Shown here in pieces: positions 12,498-25,716 of a stretch of DNA of 64,000 nt (its first letter is position 1; every line of letters starts with the position of its first letter). Source of the DNA: Rutidosis leptorrhynchoides. Lineage: Eukaryota > Streptophyta > Magnoliopsida > Asterales > Asteraceae. The notes beneath the pieces are model-generated. The model did not search any database. It saw only the letters and a program-made list of their open reading frames with translations, and was not told where the DNA came from. Where the stretch lies: assembly GCF_046630445.1 (NCBI RefSeq), contig NC_092342.1:80402001-80466000 (forward strand), read 5' to 3'. The position numbers and the translations under genes were made by a program.

Positions 12498-12502
12498 AGG
12501 AT

Positions 12503-12998
<496 letters not shown>

Positions 12999-13013
12999 TA
13001 AAAAGGGAGAGAA
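12999..13013 (+). promoter_or_regulatory. Polypurine tract of the Sirevirus-like element
   Basis: aaaaagggagagaa before the LTR start TGTTGGGGGAGAATG. The LTR start itself repeats the ggggagaatg word, as in Sirevirus 3' ends. Confidence 0.75.
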
Positions 13014-13225
13014 TGTTGGGGGAGAATGTGGGTTAACATGGGATTATGCTTAATGACTATACTAATCTTAACCCATAACAATAAGTGTTTTGATGATGAC
13101 ATATGCAAATAGCTAAAGGTGATGGTAGACATCTTGACATAAATAAATAAGCTCACTAATCCACACTTGCTCTAGCAAAAGACCAAAACCAAAGAAAGCT
13201 TAAAAAGGAAAATGAAGTACACGCC

Positions 13226-13330
13226 TAAACCACGATCGACCGCAGGTCAGACCGTGGAGACTTGCACTCAGATTTACAAAATCTGAGTTGCACGGTCGAC
13301 TCCACGGCTGACCGTGGATCGATCGCAGAA
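13226..13330. repeat. CACGGTCGACC-like palindromic words (copy 3)
   Basis: At least five copies: cacgatcgaccgc, cagaccgtgg, cacggtcgactcc, acggctgaccgtgg, atcgatcgc. More of the same lies at 14505-14545 (gtgcggtcgaccc, acggtcgactg). Confidence 0.65.
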
Positions 13331-15000
13331 ACCTACTGTCTGATTTTTGATCAAAAAATGTTTGACCACTTTCGGGCATCTATAATTTATGAAACCTATT
13401 CAAACATTCTTATGATAGTTGCCTTCTTCATTCCTAAAGAAGTTTCGGTCACTAGAACATTAATCTTGGTTAATCACGCCTAATGACACATTAATGACGA
13501 TTAAGCCTTGATTAAGGAAAACACACAAGTGTTTTAAGAAACCATGTACATCTAAAATCTATTTAGACATTCTTAGGATGGTCACCAAGTCCCAACCAAG
13601 AGTTGCTCTTTCATTGTACATGTGTTGGACATTAATGTATTCTTATACATTAATCTTGCAACTGTCAATTTGCAAGTAAAACTTACATAGTCTTAGTTTA
13701 AGGCTATGTTATCACTATGTGCTTAATTCTAAGATTACTTAGTGATCTCTTGCTAGTCATTACATGTATATTACTTGACTACTTGCTATTAGTACATGTG
13801 TATTATTTGACTATGTGTTAGGTGCTAAATGATATGTAGTTATTTAATATATGTATGTATGAACCATGTATTGCTATGTGTTACAAGTTGGATTCCACCA
13901 ACTATTGTTTGTACTACTTCATTATATGCTTGTGTTACTTGGATAATATTTGGAATGTCATAACCTAGTAAACTTGAAAGACAATAAAACATTAACATAC
14001 ATAGGTTTTGCTTAAGTCTAAAATTAAGTTTATGAATAAGTTTAAACTTGATTAACTTGATGTCTTGCAAAATGCTTAATTGTTATTACTTTCTTAATTT
14101 GTCAAGACATTATTAACACACTTAATTAATTACAAACAAGTTCAAAATTTGAATACTGGCATGTTTTGTGATTAAAGTGGGTTTATGTCATCAATGACAT
14201 GTTAACCAACCAATAGAGATTTAGAAAATGTGTTAATTACAAATAAAGGATTATGGACAAAACTAAGATTGCCTCAAATGATTATCATGACTTGTATCCA
14301 AGAGTGTTAGACTTTCCACTTTGAGTATGATAAGTCACTATCAAGGCAATACATCCAAGGTAAATGGACATTTAATGCATATAGTACTTATATAGGATGT
14401 TGGGTATCTTTTTGCAGGTGTTAAATGAAGTAAAGTGTCCAAAGAGTGATGTCCAAAACTAATTCAAATGGCTATACAACGAATATATATTTTGGACTGA
14501 ACCACGTGCGGTCGACCCACGGTCGACTGTAGGTTAAGCCGCAGATGGGGCTGGCTTTTTATCTCTCCATATAAATAGCAATACTTGGAGAACTTTGAAG
14601 ACTTGGACCTCTTGCATGCTACGACTCAAAATCATCAGAGAATCACAAGAACATAATACTCCTATATGTGTTTATGATTAGCAAGAGTAGTTTTATAATC
14701 TCATAGATTATAAAAGGGGTCATTGTAAACTTACTCAAATTCTTATCTTTGTGAGTTTACATAGTGTTCTATTAATCCTTAGAATTGTCTTAGGATTATC
14801 ATCACTAAAAAAAAGGTGAGTCTTTGTACTTTGTAATTAGAAGCATATGCTAGCTTAGCTATCATCTTCCTTAAAGGGAACTACGGAGTTGATTAATCTC
14901 ATTAGGGATTAATACTTGTCCAAGGTGAAGACAAGTTGATCTAAGTTGGAGGTAATCCTTCAAAGAGATAGAAGGACTAGTTTCTTGTCTAGGAGAAGTA

Positions 15001-15005
15001 CAAGG
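15001..15005. other. Target-site duplication of gypsy A, left copy
   Basis: caagg, repeated at 39486-39490. The uninterrupted 5' LTR of the host element reads acaaggcttg at this point. Confidence 0.95.
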
Positions 15006-17282
15006 TGTAGTGACCCGAACGTTTCCATGTTTATATATATTAATTGAGATTGATATTTACATGATTAAATGTTTCCAACATGTTAAGCAATCAAACTTGT
15101 TAAGACTTGATTAATTGAAATATGTTTCATATAGACAATTGACCACCCAAGTTGACCGGTGATTCACGAACGTTAAAACTTGTAAAAACTATATGATGAC
15201 ATATATATGGATATATATATAGTTAACATGATACTATGATAAGTAAACATATCATTAAGTATATTAACAATGAACTACATATGTAAAAACAAGACTACTA
15301 ACTTAATGATTTTTAAACGAGACATATATGTAACGATTATCGTTGTAAAGACATTTAATGTATATATATCATATTAAGAGATATTCATACATGATAATAT
15401 CATGATAATATAGTAATTTAAAATCTCATTTGATATTATAAACATTGGGTTAACAACATTTAACAAGATCGTTAACCTAAAGGTTTCAAAACAACACTTA
15501 CATGTAACGACTAACGATGACTTAACGACTCAGTTAAAATGTATATACATGTAGTGTTTTGATATGTATTTATACACTTTTGAAAGACTTCAATACACTT
15601 ATCAAAATACTTCTACTTAACAAAAATGCTTACAATTACATCCTCGTTCAGTTTCATCAACAATTCTACTCGTATGCACCCGTATTCGTACTCGTACAAT
15701 ACACAGCTTTTAGATGTATGTACTATTGGTATATACACTCCAATGATCAGCTCTTAGCAGCCCATGTGATTCACCTAACACATGTGGGAACCATCATTTG
15801 GCAACTAGCATGAAATATCTCATAAAATTACAAAAATATGAGTAATCATTCATGACTTATTTAAATGAAAACAAAATTGCATATCCTTTATATCTAATCC
15901 ATACACCAACGACCAAAAACACCTACAAACACTTTCATTCTTCAATTTTCTTCATCTAATTGATCTCTCTCAAGTTCTATCTTCAAGTTCTAAGTGTTCT
16001 TCATATATTCTACAAGTTCTAGTTACATAAAATCAAGAATACTTTCAAGTTTGCTAGCTCACTTCCAATCTTGTAAGGTGATCATCTAACCTCAAGAAAT
16101 CTTTGTTTCTTACAGTAGGTTATCATTCTAATACAAGGTAATAATTATATTCAAACTTTGGTTCAATTTCTATAACTATAACAATCTTATTTCAAGTGAT
16201 GATCTTACTTGAACTTGTTTTCGTGTCATGATTCTGCTTCAAGAACTTCGAGCCATCCAAGGATCCGTTGAAGCTAGATCCATTTTTCTCTTTTCCAGTA
16301 GGTTTATCCAAGGAACTTAAGGTAGTAATGATGTTCATAACATCATTCGATTCATACATATAAAGCTATCTTATTCGAAGGTTTAAACTTGTAATCACTA
16401 GAACATAGTTTAGTTAATTCTAAACTTGTTCGCAAACAAAAGTTAATCCTTCTAACTTGACTTTTAAAATCAACTAAACACATGTTATATATCTATATGA
16501 TATGCTAACTTAATGATTTAAAACCTGGAAACACGAAAAACACCGTAAAATCGGATTTACGCCGTCGTAGTAACACCGCGGGCTGTTTTGGGTTAGTTAA
16601 TTAAAAACTATGATAAACTTTGATTTAAAAGTTGTTATTCTGAGAAAATGATTTTTATTATGAACATGAAACTATATCTAAAAATTATGGTTAAACTCAA
16701 AGTGGAAGTATGTTTTCTAAAATGGTCATCTAGACGTCGTTCTTTCGACTGAAATGACTACCTTTACAAAAACGACTTGTAACTTATTTTTCTGACTATA
16801 AACCTATACTTTTTCTGTTTAGATTCATAAAATAGAGTTCAATATGAAACCATAGCAATTTTATTCACTCAAAACGGATTTAAAATGAAGAAGTTATGGG
16901 TAAAACAAGATTGGATAATTTTTCTCATTTTAGCTACGTGAAAATTGGTAACAAATCTATTCCAACCATAACTTAATCAACTTGTATTGTATATTATGTA
17001 ATCTTGAGATACCATAGACATGTATACAATGTTTCGACCTATCATGTCGACACATCTATATATATTTCGGAACAACCATAGACACTCTATATGTGAATGT
17101 TGGAGTTAGCTATACAGGGTTGAGGTTGATTCCAAAATATATATAGTTTGAGTTGTGATCAATACTGAGATACGTATACACTGGGTCGTGGATTGATTCA
17201 GGATAATAGTTATCGATTTATTTCTGTACATCTAACTGTGGACAACTAGTTGTAGGTTACTAACGAGGACAGCTGACTTAAT
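15006..17282 (+). repeat. 5' LTR of gypsy A, left part
   Basis: Starts TGTAGTGACCCGAACGTTTC. Interrupted at 17282/17283 by element B; continues at 28651. Matches 36213-38511. Contains the module at about 17020-17200 that is also found inside element C. The ORF at 15559-15813 is LTR sequence and not a gene. Confidence 0.95.
17278..17282. other. Target-site duplication of gypsy B, left copy
   Basis: ttaat, repeated at 28646-28650; the intact 3' LTR of A reads gacttaataaac here. Confidence 0.95.
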
Positions 17283-20211
17283 TGTCATAACCCGTCCTTA
17301 ACCATAAGAACGTGTTAGATAACGTATGATTTCATTGCGAGGTATTGACCTCTATATGCGACATTTTTAAAAGAGAAACTGCATATGTTATACATTACAA
17401 ACCATAACCATTATTTTTGTTACAAGCTTTAGACAATAAAAAGATGATTATCGTTTAGCGATAATCTTCGACTTACAAACTTTACATATAATGATAACAA
17501 CACGATTTCGAGCATATTTTACAACACAAATCTTTGGGTATGCAGTTTTATTTTTGACACAAATATGCGTACGCAAGATCCTGCTCAAATTCAACATAAT
17601 GCAGCGGAAACTTCTAATTATCACCTGAGAATAAACATGTTTAAAACGTCAACATAAAGTTGGTGAGATATAGGTTTAGTGCCGGCAGCAATATATATAT
17701 AGACCACAAGATTTCGTATATAAACAGTTTAATAAAAATATTCTAAGTGGTTGAGCACTTGGTAACCATACTTAACATTTAATCACGTCGCATATTCCCT
17801 TTATTATGAAATCTTACTACACCGTACCAAGTGTAGTCACGAAACGAAGTACTGTGCAACCGTTGAATACTGGTCGTCCAGTCCGGTTGGGGTTGTCAGG
17901 CCCGATAGATCTATCAACAGGATTCGCGTTTACAATACCGCTGTAAATAACAGTTACCAAGCTACAGGGAAGTATGCCAGTGGTACAACTCAACGTAGAA
18001 TATATTTTTCAGTTACTTGTGTCCATAACGTAAAACATAAAATACATGTATTCTCATCCCGAAATATATAGAGTTTAAAAGTGGGACTATATACTCACGT
18101 TCGTCTTGAAGATATATATATTTTTGACTTGGTCTTCCGGTTGATATCACGAACCTATCCATATATAATATATCAATACCTTTTCTTTTTAAACAAACGT
18201 CTCATATATATACTTGTTATACTTTTAATACTTTGAATAATTCCTTAGTCCGTAGTTAGCATTTCGTTGTTAGTAATTCAATTTTAATGGTTCATTTTTA
18301 GATGTTTAATATACCCGCAATGAAATAAATAAAACCCCCAACGAAATAAATAAAACCCCATCGTATATGTATTGGTCGAGATTAATCTTGACCCACGGTA
18401 CCGGTGTTGTCAAATGACGTGTTGCGTACATAAAGTACCGGTGTTGTCAAATGACGTGTTGCGTACAATCATGGGATCTTATGATTAATCTTCTCGTGTT
18501 GTTTACGGGTGATCCTGAACCATATAGAATTGAATTATAAGTACATATATATAAAATATCATGTTATCTTAAAAAGATGTGATTTATTTTAATTTTCTCC
18601 AATTAATCCCGAAGTTAAACTAGTCTTGGATAGCCAATTTTGTTTCGGTCATAGTTTCTTCGTTACAACTCCGTTTTCGTTGATTCAACTTGCCATCTCC
18701 TTGGATCGAGTCCCTCTTTAAGACTATGAACTGTAAATACCTTAGTTTGTATTCAAAATCACACGGCATAGGTCAAACTTTAGTGAAACTTATGAAGTTA
18801 ATCATTTTCCATCATGTAAACAACCTTAAATGATTATTTTTCTAAAAATACTTATACTTTGAGTTAAATCATGAAATTTTTATGTGTTATCATATTCATA
18901 GTAAAAATCATTTTTCCAGAAAATAAACCTCCAATTCAAAGTTTAAGATGGTTTTTAATTATCCAACCCAAAACAGCCCCCGGTGGCACTCCGACGTCGT
19001 AAAAACAGTTTTTAAGATAATCTTTGAAAAACCAAGTTATACCTTGTTAAATTAGCATATATTTAAGTTATATTACAGGTCTTGGAGTATTTTAAAAGTT
19101 AAGTTAGAAGGATCTATTTAGTTTGCAAACAAGTTTGAAAACATTCAAACTATGTTCTTGTTGTTAAAATTTTATACCACAAAATAAGATAGCTATATAT
19201 ATATGAATCGAATAAGGTTATGAACATAGATTCTACCTCAAGTTCCTTGGACAAGGTTGTTGTAAAAGAGGAGTAAGAACCTAGAACCAAAAGGGTGATG
19301 GAAGTGGATGAAAGATTGGAAGTAAGTTGGTGTTCTTGGAAGGATTTCTTGAAGTGTTTTTGTAAGGTTTTCTTATGAGGTTTAAGTGTTGTTTTTGAAG
19401 CTAAATGATGGGGAAAATGCTTGGAGATGATCAAGTATGAAGTTAAGAGTATTTTGAGAGAGAAATGGAAGTGTAAGTATGAGAAAATGGGGTGAAGAAA
19501 TGGTGTGCATGCATAAAAACGTTTTTAGGTTATAAAGGAAAAAAAAGATACCTAACTTTGTTTTCTTGCTAAATAATTCATGCTACTTGACAAATGGTTG
19601 GTTCCACATGTTTCTTAATCATTTAAGGCTGCTAAGAAGTAGATTTTTATTGGTATATACCAATAGTAAATACATCTAGAAGCTGCGTATGATACGGGTA
19701 CATATACCCTAGGTATACGTATAGAAATCTTTGAGAAAACGGAACGAGGATTCAAATATAGTTATCTTTTGTAAATATACTTATATTGTTTTATGTATTT
19801 AAGTCTTTAAAAGTGATTAAATACATTACTTATACGATATATGTATAAACATTATAGGTCATAAGTATTTAAGTCAAATAACGTTACGTATGGTTATCGT
19901 TTTGAAAACTTAAGTTAGTAGTTTCAAAATATACATATAACTTATTGTTATTAATACAAAATGAGATATTAAAACATTCTTAGATCATGTTAAATATGTA
20001 TATATACATATATATACACAAACGTATAATTATCATATGTTATATAGTTCGTGATATCATCGGTCAAACTAGACGGTCAAACGTTGTGTAAAACTCTTTT
20101 CAAAAACATAAATCTCAACAATTTGGATTGCTTATCATGTTGGTAAGGTTTAATTTATGTAAATATTAATCTTACAAGTGTAGAATGATCGAAAAAGTGC
20201 GGGTCGTTACA
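17283..20211 (-). repeat. 3' LTR of gypsy B
   Basis: Reads on the minus strand from TGTAACGACCCGCACTTTTT at 20211 to ..GGGTTATGACA at 17283; identical in length to 25717-28645. It includes a 32-bp tandem repeat (18399-18467) and the conserved gcgaatcc/agatctat block (17861-17945). The minus-strand frame at 19150-19434 is LTR sequence, repeated in the other LTR, and not a supported gene. Confidence 0.97.
18399..18467 (-). repeat. 32-bp tandem repeat with ACGT cores in the B LTR
   Basis: Two identical 32-bp units (18399-18430, 18436-18467) separated by taaag, each with TGACGTG and a taccggtg block. Same pair in the other LTR at about 26833-26901. Just before it, aaataaataaaaccccc also occurs twice. 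ACGT cores resemble bZIP sites (inference). Confidence 0.85.
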
Positions 20212-20247
20212 TTACCTCCCCGTTAAATAAATTTCGTCCCGAAATTT
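20212..20247 (-). promoter_or_regulatory. Polypurine tract and hairpin of gypsy B
   Basis: Minus strand: AAATTTCG-GGA-CGAAATTT hairpin (20229-20247), then ATTTAACGGGGAGGTAA abutting the LTR start. Same arrangement in elements A, C and G. Confidence 0.88.
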
Positions 20248-20258
20248 TAAAATTGTAC

Positions 20259-21179
20259 CTATTTTGCGTCATCGAGAAACAAGTGTGGATACTTTTGTTT
20301 CATCTGATCCTCCCGTTTCCACGTAAACTCGGGACCTCTTCGAGCATTCCAACAAACCTTAACGATCGGTATGTTGCTCTGCTTGAGCTGTTTAACTTCA
20401 CGGTCCATGATTTCGATTGGTTCTTCGACGAATTGTAGTTTCTCGTCGACATGGATTTCTTCAAGAGGAATGGTGAGGTCTTCCTTTGCAAGACACTTCT
20501 TAAGGTTCGAGACGTGAAAGGTATTATGTACTCCGGCGAGTTGTTGCGGTAACTCGAGTCGATAAGCTACCGGTCCAATGCGTTCGATGATCTTGAACGG
20601 GCCTACATATCTTGGGTTCAGTTTACCCCTTTTTCCAAAACGTATCACACCTTTCCAAGGTGACACCTTTAGCATAACCATTTCACCGATCTGAAACTCT
20701 AATGGTTTCCTTCGGACATCGGTGTAGCTCTTTTGGCGACTACGGGCTGTTTTCAATCTCTCCTTGATTTGTACTATCTTCTCAGTCGTTTCGTGTATGA
20801 TCTCGGGACCAGTTAAATGTCGATCTCCTACTTCATTCCAACAGATAGGAGATCTACACTTCCTTCCATACAATGCTTCGAATGGTGCAGCTTTAATGCT
20901 CGCATGATAACTATTATTATACGAGAATTCTGCTAACGGTAAATACTTATCCCATCCGTTTCCAAAATCGATCACACATGCCCTGAGCATGTCTTCAAGA
21001 GTCTGAATTGTTCTTTCACTCTGCCCGTCCGTTTGCGGATGATATGCGGTACTCATATCCAAACGAGTTCCTAGTGCCTCCTGTAGTGATTGCCAGAACT
21101 TTGAGGTAAATCTACTATCACGATCAGATATAATGGAAATAGGTATTCCATGCCTTGAAACAACTTCCTTTATATACAA
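20259..21179 (-). pseudogene. pol: Integrase C-terminal half and chromodomain-like tail, gypsy B
   Basis: Continues the pol frame directly after a TGA at 21180-21182. Opens with the [13 protein letters not shown] block, then the second catalytic Asp in ISDRDSRF and the catalytic Glu in [12 protein letters not shown]. The family's typical [31 protein letters not shown] (GPY/F region) and [13 protein letters not shown] blocks follow. The tail [36 protein letters not shown] is the degenerate chromodomain of Tekay/Del-type chromoviruses, which targets integration to heterochromatin. Ends at the stop next to the hairpin. The break is a single nonsense codon, consistent with CGA-to-TGA decay at a methylated CpG (inference). 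Confidence 0.92.
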
Positions 21180-22628
21180 TCATAATAGTTTCTCCATTCT
21201 ATCCGTTTCCTTTATAGGCAAGAAGTGTGCAGACTTGGTGAGACGATCAACAATCACCCAAATGGTGTCGTATCCCCAGGCAGTCTTTGGTAACTTCGTG
21301 ATGAAATCCATGGTAATACCATCCCATTTCCATTCTGGGATTTTTGGTTGTTGAAGTAACCCTGACGGCTTCTGGTGTTCAGCTTTGACTTTGGAACAAG
21401 TTAAACATTCCCCAACATATGTTGCAACGTCTGTCTTTAAATTAGGCCACCAATAATGTGTCTTAAGATCTTGGTACATCTTTCCAACTCCAGGATGTAT
21501 CGAGTATCTTGTCTTATGTGCCTCATTTAATATCAACTTCCTTAATCCACCCAACTTCGGTACCCAAATACGATTTGCAAAATATCGAATTCCATCTTCC
21601 CGCGTAACGAGTTGCTTCTCATACTTCTTCATTATTTCATTTCCTATATTTTCTTTAGTAAGTGCTTCTCGTTGAACTTCTTTGATTTGTGAGTTGAGAT
21701 TCATGCGAATTTTTATGTTCATCGCTCGTACTCGAATTGGTTCTCGTTCCTTTCTGCTTAAAGCATCGGCCACCACGTTCGCCTTCCCGGGATGATAACG
21801 AATTTCACAATCATAGTCGTTTATTAACTCGACCCACCTACGTTGTCTCATGTTCAGCTGTTTCTGATCAAAAATATGTTGAAGGCTTTTATGATCAGTA
21901 AACACAGTGCATTTAACCCCATACAAGTAGTGTCTCCATATCTTCAATGCAAACACGACTGCTCCCAGTTCTAGATTATGCGTCGTATAATTCCGCTCGT
22001 GAATCTTCAATTGTCGGGATGCGTATGCAATAACTTTCTTTCGTTGCATAAGAACGCAACCAAAACCTTGTCGCGAAGCGTCACAATATATTTCAAAATC
22101 ATCGTTCCCTTCTGGTAACGATAAAATAGGCGCCGTAGTTAACTTCTTCTTTAGTAATTGAAATGCACTCTCCTGCTCAGAAGTCCATTCATATTTCTTC
22201 CCTTTTTGCGTTAACGCTGTCAACGGCTTAGCTATTCGGGAAAAATCTTGAATAAACCTTCTATAATAACCGGCTAAACCCAAAAATTGGCGTATCTGCG
22301 TTGGTGTCTTAGGAGTCTCCCATTTTTCAATGGCTTCAATTTTTGCTGGATCAACCTGAATTCCTTTGCTACTAACAACGTGGCCAAGAAATTGCACTTC
22401 TTTCAACCAGAAAGCACATTTAGAAAATTTAGCATATAGCTGTTCTTTTCTCAACAACTCTAATATCAACCTTAAATGCTGCTCATGCTCTTGCTCACTC
22501 TTGGAATAGATAAGAATATCATCAATGAAAACGATAACAAACTTATCTAAATATGGACTACAAACTCGATTCATGAGGTCCATGAATACAGCTGGCGCAT
22601 TTGTCAACCCAAACGGCATGACCAAAAA
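21180..22628 (-). pseudogene. pol: RT, RNase H and integrase N-terminal half, gypsy B
   Basis: Same frame as the gag-protease part. [21 protein letters not shown] and the catalytic FIDDILIYS. RNase [14 protein letters not shown], the [13 protein letters not shown] block, [10 protein letters not shown]. Integrase zinc-binding HHCC domain around [24 protein letters not shown], then the first catalytic Asp in TMDFITKLP. All key residues are present. Bounded by two in-frame stops, TAA at 22629-22631 and TGA at 21180-21182. Confidence 0.93.
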
Positions 22629-24689
22629 TTAGTAATGACCATAACGTTTCCGAAAAGCAGTTTTCGGAATGTCCTCTTCTTTGACACGTAATTGATGATA
22701 GCCCGACCTTAAGTCAATTTTTGAGTACACACATGATCCTTGGAGTTGATCAAATAAGTCGTCAATTCTCGGTAGTGGATACCGATTCTTGATAGTTAAC
22801 TTATTTAATTCACGATAATCTATACACATCCTAAAAGATCCATCTTTCTTTTTAACAAATAGAATCGGAGCTCCCCACGGTGAAGTACTTGGTCGTATGA
22901 ATCCATGATCCAGTAATTCTTTTAACTGACTCTGAAGTTCTTTTAACTCGGACGGTGCAAGTCTATATGGAGCACGAGCCACTGGTGCAGCTCCTGGTAC
23001 TAAATCTATTTGAAATTCTACAGATCTAAATGGAGGTAATCCCGGTAACTTTTCCGGAAAGACTTCAGGAAAATCTCTTGCCACAGGCACGTCATTGATG
23101 CTCTTCACTTTTTCCTTTTTTTTGACTTTATTAACATGTGCTAAGATAGCATAGCACCCTTTCTTCAAGCACTTTTGAGCTTTCAAATAACTAATGAGTT
23201 TTAGCTTTGAGTTACCCTTCTCTCCATAAATCATTACTGGCGTTTTATTCTTACGAGGAATGCGAATTGCCTTCTTGGCGCACACAACTTCAGCTCCTAT
23301 TTTGGACATCCAGTCCATGCCGACTATTACATCAAAACTTCCTAATTCTACGGGTATCAAGTCAATTTTAAACGTTTCTCCGGCTAAATTTATTTTACAA
23401 TCACGGCAAATTTTATCGGCTTTAATTAGTTTACCATTAGCTAACTCAATCATGTACTTAGCATCGAGAGGTAATGATGAACAATTCAATTTAGCGTGAA
23501 AGTCTCTACACACGTAACTTCTATCAGCACCAGTATCAAATATAATAGATGCGGATAAGTTATTAATGGTAAACGTACCCGTAACAAGCTCCGGGTCTTC
23601 ACATGCCTCTCTAGCATTAATAACAAATGCTCTTCCACGTGCAGGTCCGATATTCTTCTCTGGATTCGGGCACTGGCTCTTATAGTGACCTTGTTTTCCA
23701 CACCCAAAACAAGTAATGGTAGCCAAAGCAGTTCTATTTGCATTGGTGGCAGGAGTCTTGGTACCATTTGTATTTGTAACGAGAGCCCTACAATCTTCAG
23801 CAAGATGACCCTTTCGATTACATTTGTTGCATACCACATTACAGTAACCAGAGTGATGTTTGTGGCATCGGTTGCATAAAGGATTTTGTCCTTTATAACC
23901 AAAGCTTAAACCACTACCCGCACCTTGCATGATTTCTTGTTTCTTAAAAGATTGTTGTTGGTTACCTCGATCATAATTTCCATTCCACTTTCTTTTGTTA
24001 CCTGATACCTTCACATCAGTATTGGATACTTTCTTATCCATGATGACCTGATCCATTAGCTCGTTTGCCATGGTTATAGCTTCATGAATTGTCTTAGGTT
24101 TCGATGCTGTAACGTTTGCCTTGACCTTTTTGGGCAAACCATCTTTGTACATTTCAATCTTCCGTTCTTCGGTTGGAACCAATTCAGGACATAGCAAAAC
24201 TAATTCCATGAATCGCTGATTGTAGTTGGTGATTTCAGTACCAATAACCTTCAGACTTCGTAATTCATCTTCCAACTTCCTAACCTCGTTCCTTGGACAA
24301 TATTCGTTGATTAACATTGTTTTGAATTCTTTCCATGGAGTATCATAAGCTACATCTCCTCCTACAGCCTTCACATAATTTTTCCACCACGTGAGTGCAC
24401 TATCTTGTAAAGTGCATGATGCATACTTGGTCATGTCCTTTTCAACACAACCACTGATTTTAAACACAGTCTCCATCTTTTCTATCCATCGGGTTAAACC
24501 GATCGGTCCTTCTGTTCCACTGAATGATGAGGGCTTGCAAGCTTGAAAAGTTTTGTAAGTGCACCCCACACGAGGATTTGGGTTAACTGCAGCACCTCTT
24601 GCAGCCTCGACCCATAACATTCTGTCGTTCACTCGTTGATTGATGAGTTCCTGGATTTCTTGTTCCGTCATTCGGTTCAATCGCGCCAT
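22629..24689 (-). pseudogene. gag-pol: gag, protease and RT start, gypsy B
   Basis: 686 residues from the ATG at 24689. Retrotransposon gag domain about 44-215 ([29 protein letters not shown]). Zinc knuckle [14 protein letters not shown] at 287-300 and a second [14 protein letters not shown] at 327-340. Aspartic protease with catalytic DTGADRSY at 385-392. RT begins near 585 ([32 protein letters not shown] at 655-666). The frame ends at a TAA where the family normally has Glu, and continues in the same frame four bases on. No frameshift anywhere, so the original product was one gag-pol polyprotein. Confidence 0.95.
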
Positions 24690-25057
24690 ATTCTTCTATA
24701 AGAATGAAAAGAAAATAATTATTCACATGGAATATTATAGATGTAGTGTATATTTGCAGTACATTATAGCTTATTAATAATATGAACCAGGTATTATTAT
24801 AAAAGCCTTTTCTTCTTATTAGCGTTTTATAATTATATATAGGGTAGTACCTACCCGTTAATGTCCATACTTAATAGCTTAGTACAGAATCAATTACTAC
24901 CATCTAAATAATACTTAACCATGGAAAATTATTGCATTTCACACTTCACTATTTTACATATGCTTATCTTACATCGAACATTAAGCAAACCACACTAATA
25001 ATATTATACAAAACATTATATGATCCCATGGTTTAATACGGCAGCGCATCGTTTGGT
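24690..25057 (-). other. Gap between leader ORF and gag of gypsy B, with internal PPT-like copy
   Basis: No gene. Holds the PPT-like palindrome ACGGGTAGGTACTACCC on the minus strand (24842-24861), about 150 bp before gag. Element A has the same motif at the matching place. Confidence 0.75.
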
Positions 25058-25528
25058 CTATTTTCTAGGACGTTTAGGTTCAAAGAATCGCTTAACGCTT
25101 ATCCTGGCTGTCTGCCTATATTTTGGCTGTGGGACTGAAGAACTGGATGCCGGGATAGAACGAATAGGAATAGCGGGAATAGGGGTGGTAGTGTCTAGTG
25201 GGGTTGGTGCCACATCATCCTTATTAAACTCAGGATTTGAATTTTCTAATTCATTAGCCTTTCGTTTCTTTCCTAGTTCGAACTCGTCTTTTGTAATTTC
25301 CTGTATTTCTTCCTCGGGTTCACTTTCCTCCTCGGGTTCACTTTCCTCCTCGGGTTCACTTTCCTCCTCGGGTTCACTTTCCGGGTTCTCTATAGTTGGT
25401 TCATCCGGAATTTGTGAGTCTTCCCCAAAGATATCATTTTCGTCATCGGATAGGTTAATGACTGGAACACCATCTGAAGATTCTGGTTCGGAGTCGCTGA
25501 ATGTGATAACAAGTTTTGAGCCCGACAT
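25058..25528 (-). CDS. Acidic leader ORF (ORF0) of gypsy B
   Basis: 156 residues, intact, between the primer site and gag. N-terminus MSGSKLVITFSDSEPESSDG, then a Ser/Asp/Glu-rich region with four tandem SEPEEE units (about residues 50-75), a KKRKANE patch, a Pro/Thr linker and a basic end FFEPKRPRK that looks like a nuclear localisation signal. I do not recognise a domain. Elements A and C have a comparable ORF at the same position, so it looks like a lineage feature and not chance. Function unknown. Confidence 0.6.
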   Translation of the reverse strand: MSGSKLVITFSDSEPESSDGVPVINLSDDENDIFGEDSQIPDEPTIENPESEPEEESEPEEESEPEEESEPEEEIQEITKDEFELGKKRKANELENSNPEFNKDDVAPTPLDTTTPIPAIPIRSIPASSSSVPQPKYRQTARISVKRFFEPKRPRK

Positions 25529-25702
25529 CTATCATACAACAACTAATCCATTAGTACTACATAATATTTACATATAAATTTTAACCAACAATGATAAGCA
25601 ATGGTTTTTAAATCAGACCCGGTCAAAGTCCAGACTTACTAATGTATCCTAACGACTTATCGGTTAGACACACTAATGCAAACCTGGTTCGCTAAGACCA
25701 CC

Positions 25703-25714
25703 GCTCTGATACCA
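25703..25714 (-). promoter_or_regulatory. Primer-binding site of gypsy B
   Basis: Minus-strand TGGTATCAGAGC, two bases inside the 5' LTR; initiator tRNA-Met type. Confidence 0.95.
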
Positions 25715-25716
25715 CA

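Larger units (their letters stand above)
13014..15005 (+). repeat. 3' LTR of the Sirevirus-like element, left part
   Basis: From the LTR start to the insertion of element A; continues at 39491. It carries palindromic-word clusters (13226-13330, 14505-14545) and a TATA box atataaatag at 14569-14578. The last 135 bases match the surviving 5' LTR at 1491-1630. The joined LTR is about 2.29 kb. Confidence 0.85.

Noticed and set aside
19150..19434. 94-codon minus-strand frame repeated at 27584-27868
   Set aside because: Lies in both LTRs of B; its presence twice is explained by LTR duplication, and no domain is visible.
25020..25577. 185-codon Ser-rich plus-strand frame
   Set aside because: Opposite strand of the B ORF0; its Ser-rich repeat mirrors the SEPEEE coding units, and element B is encoded on the minus strand.
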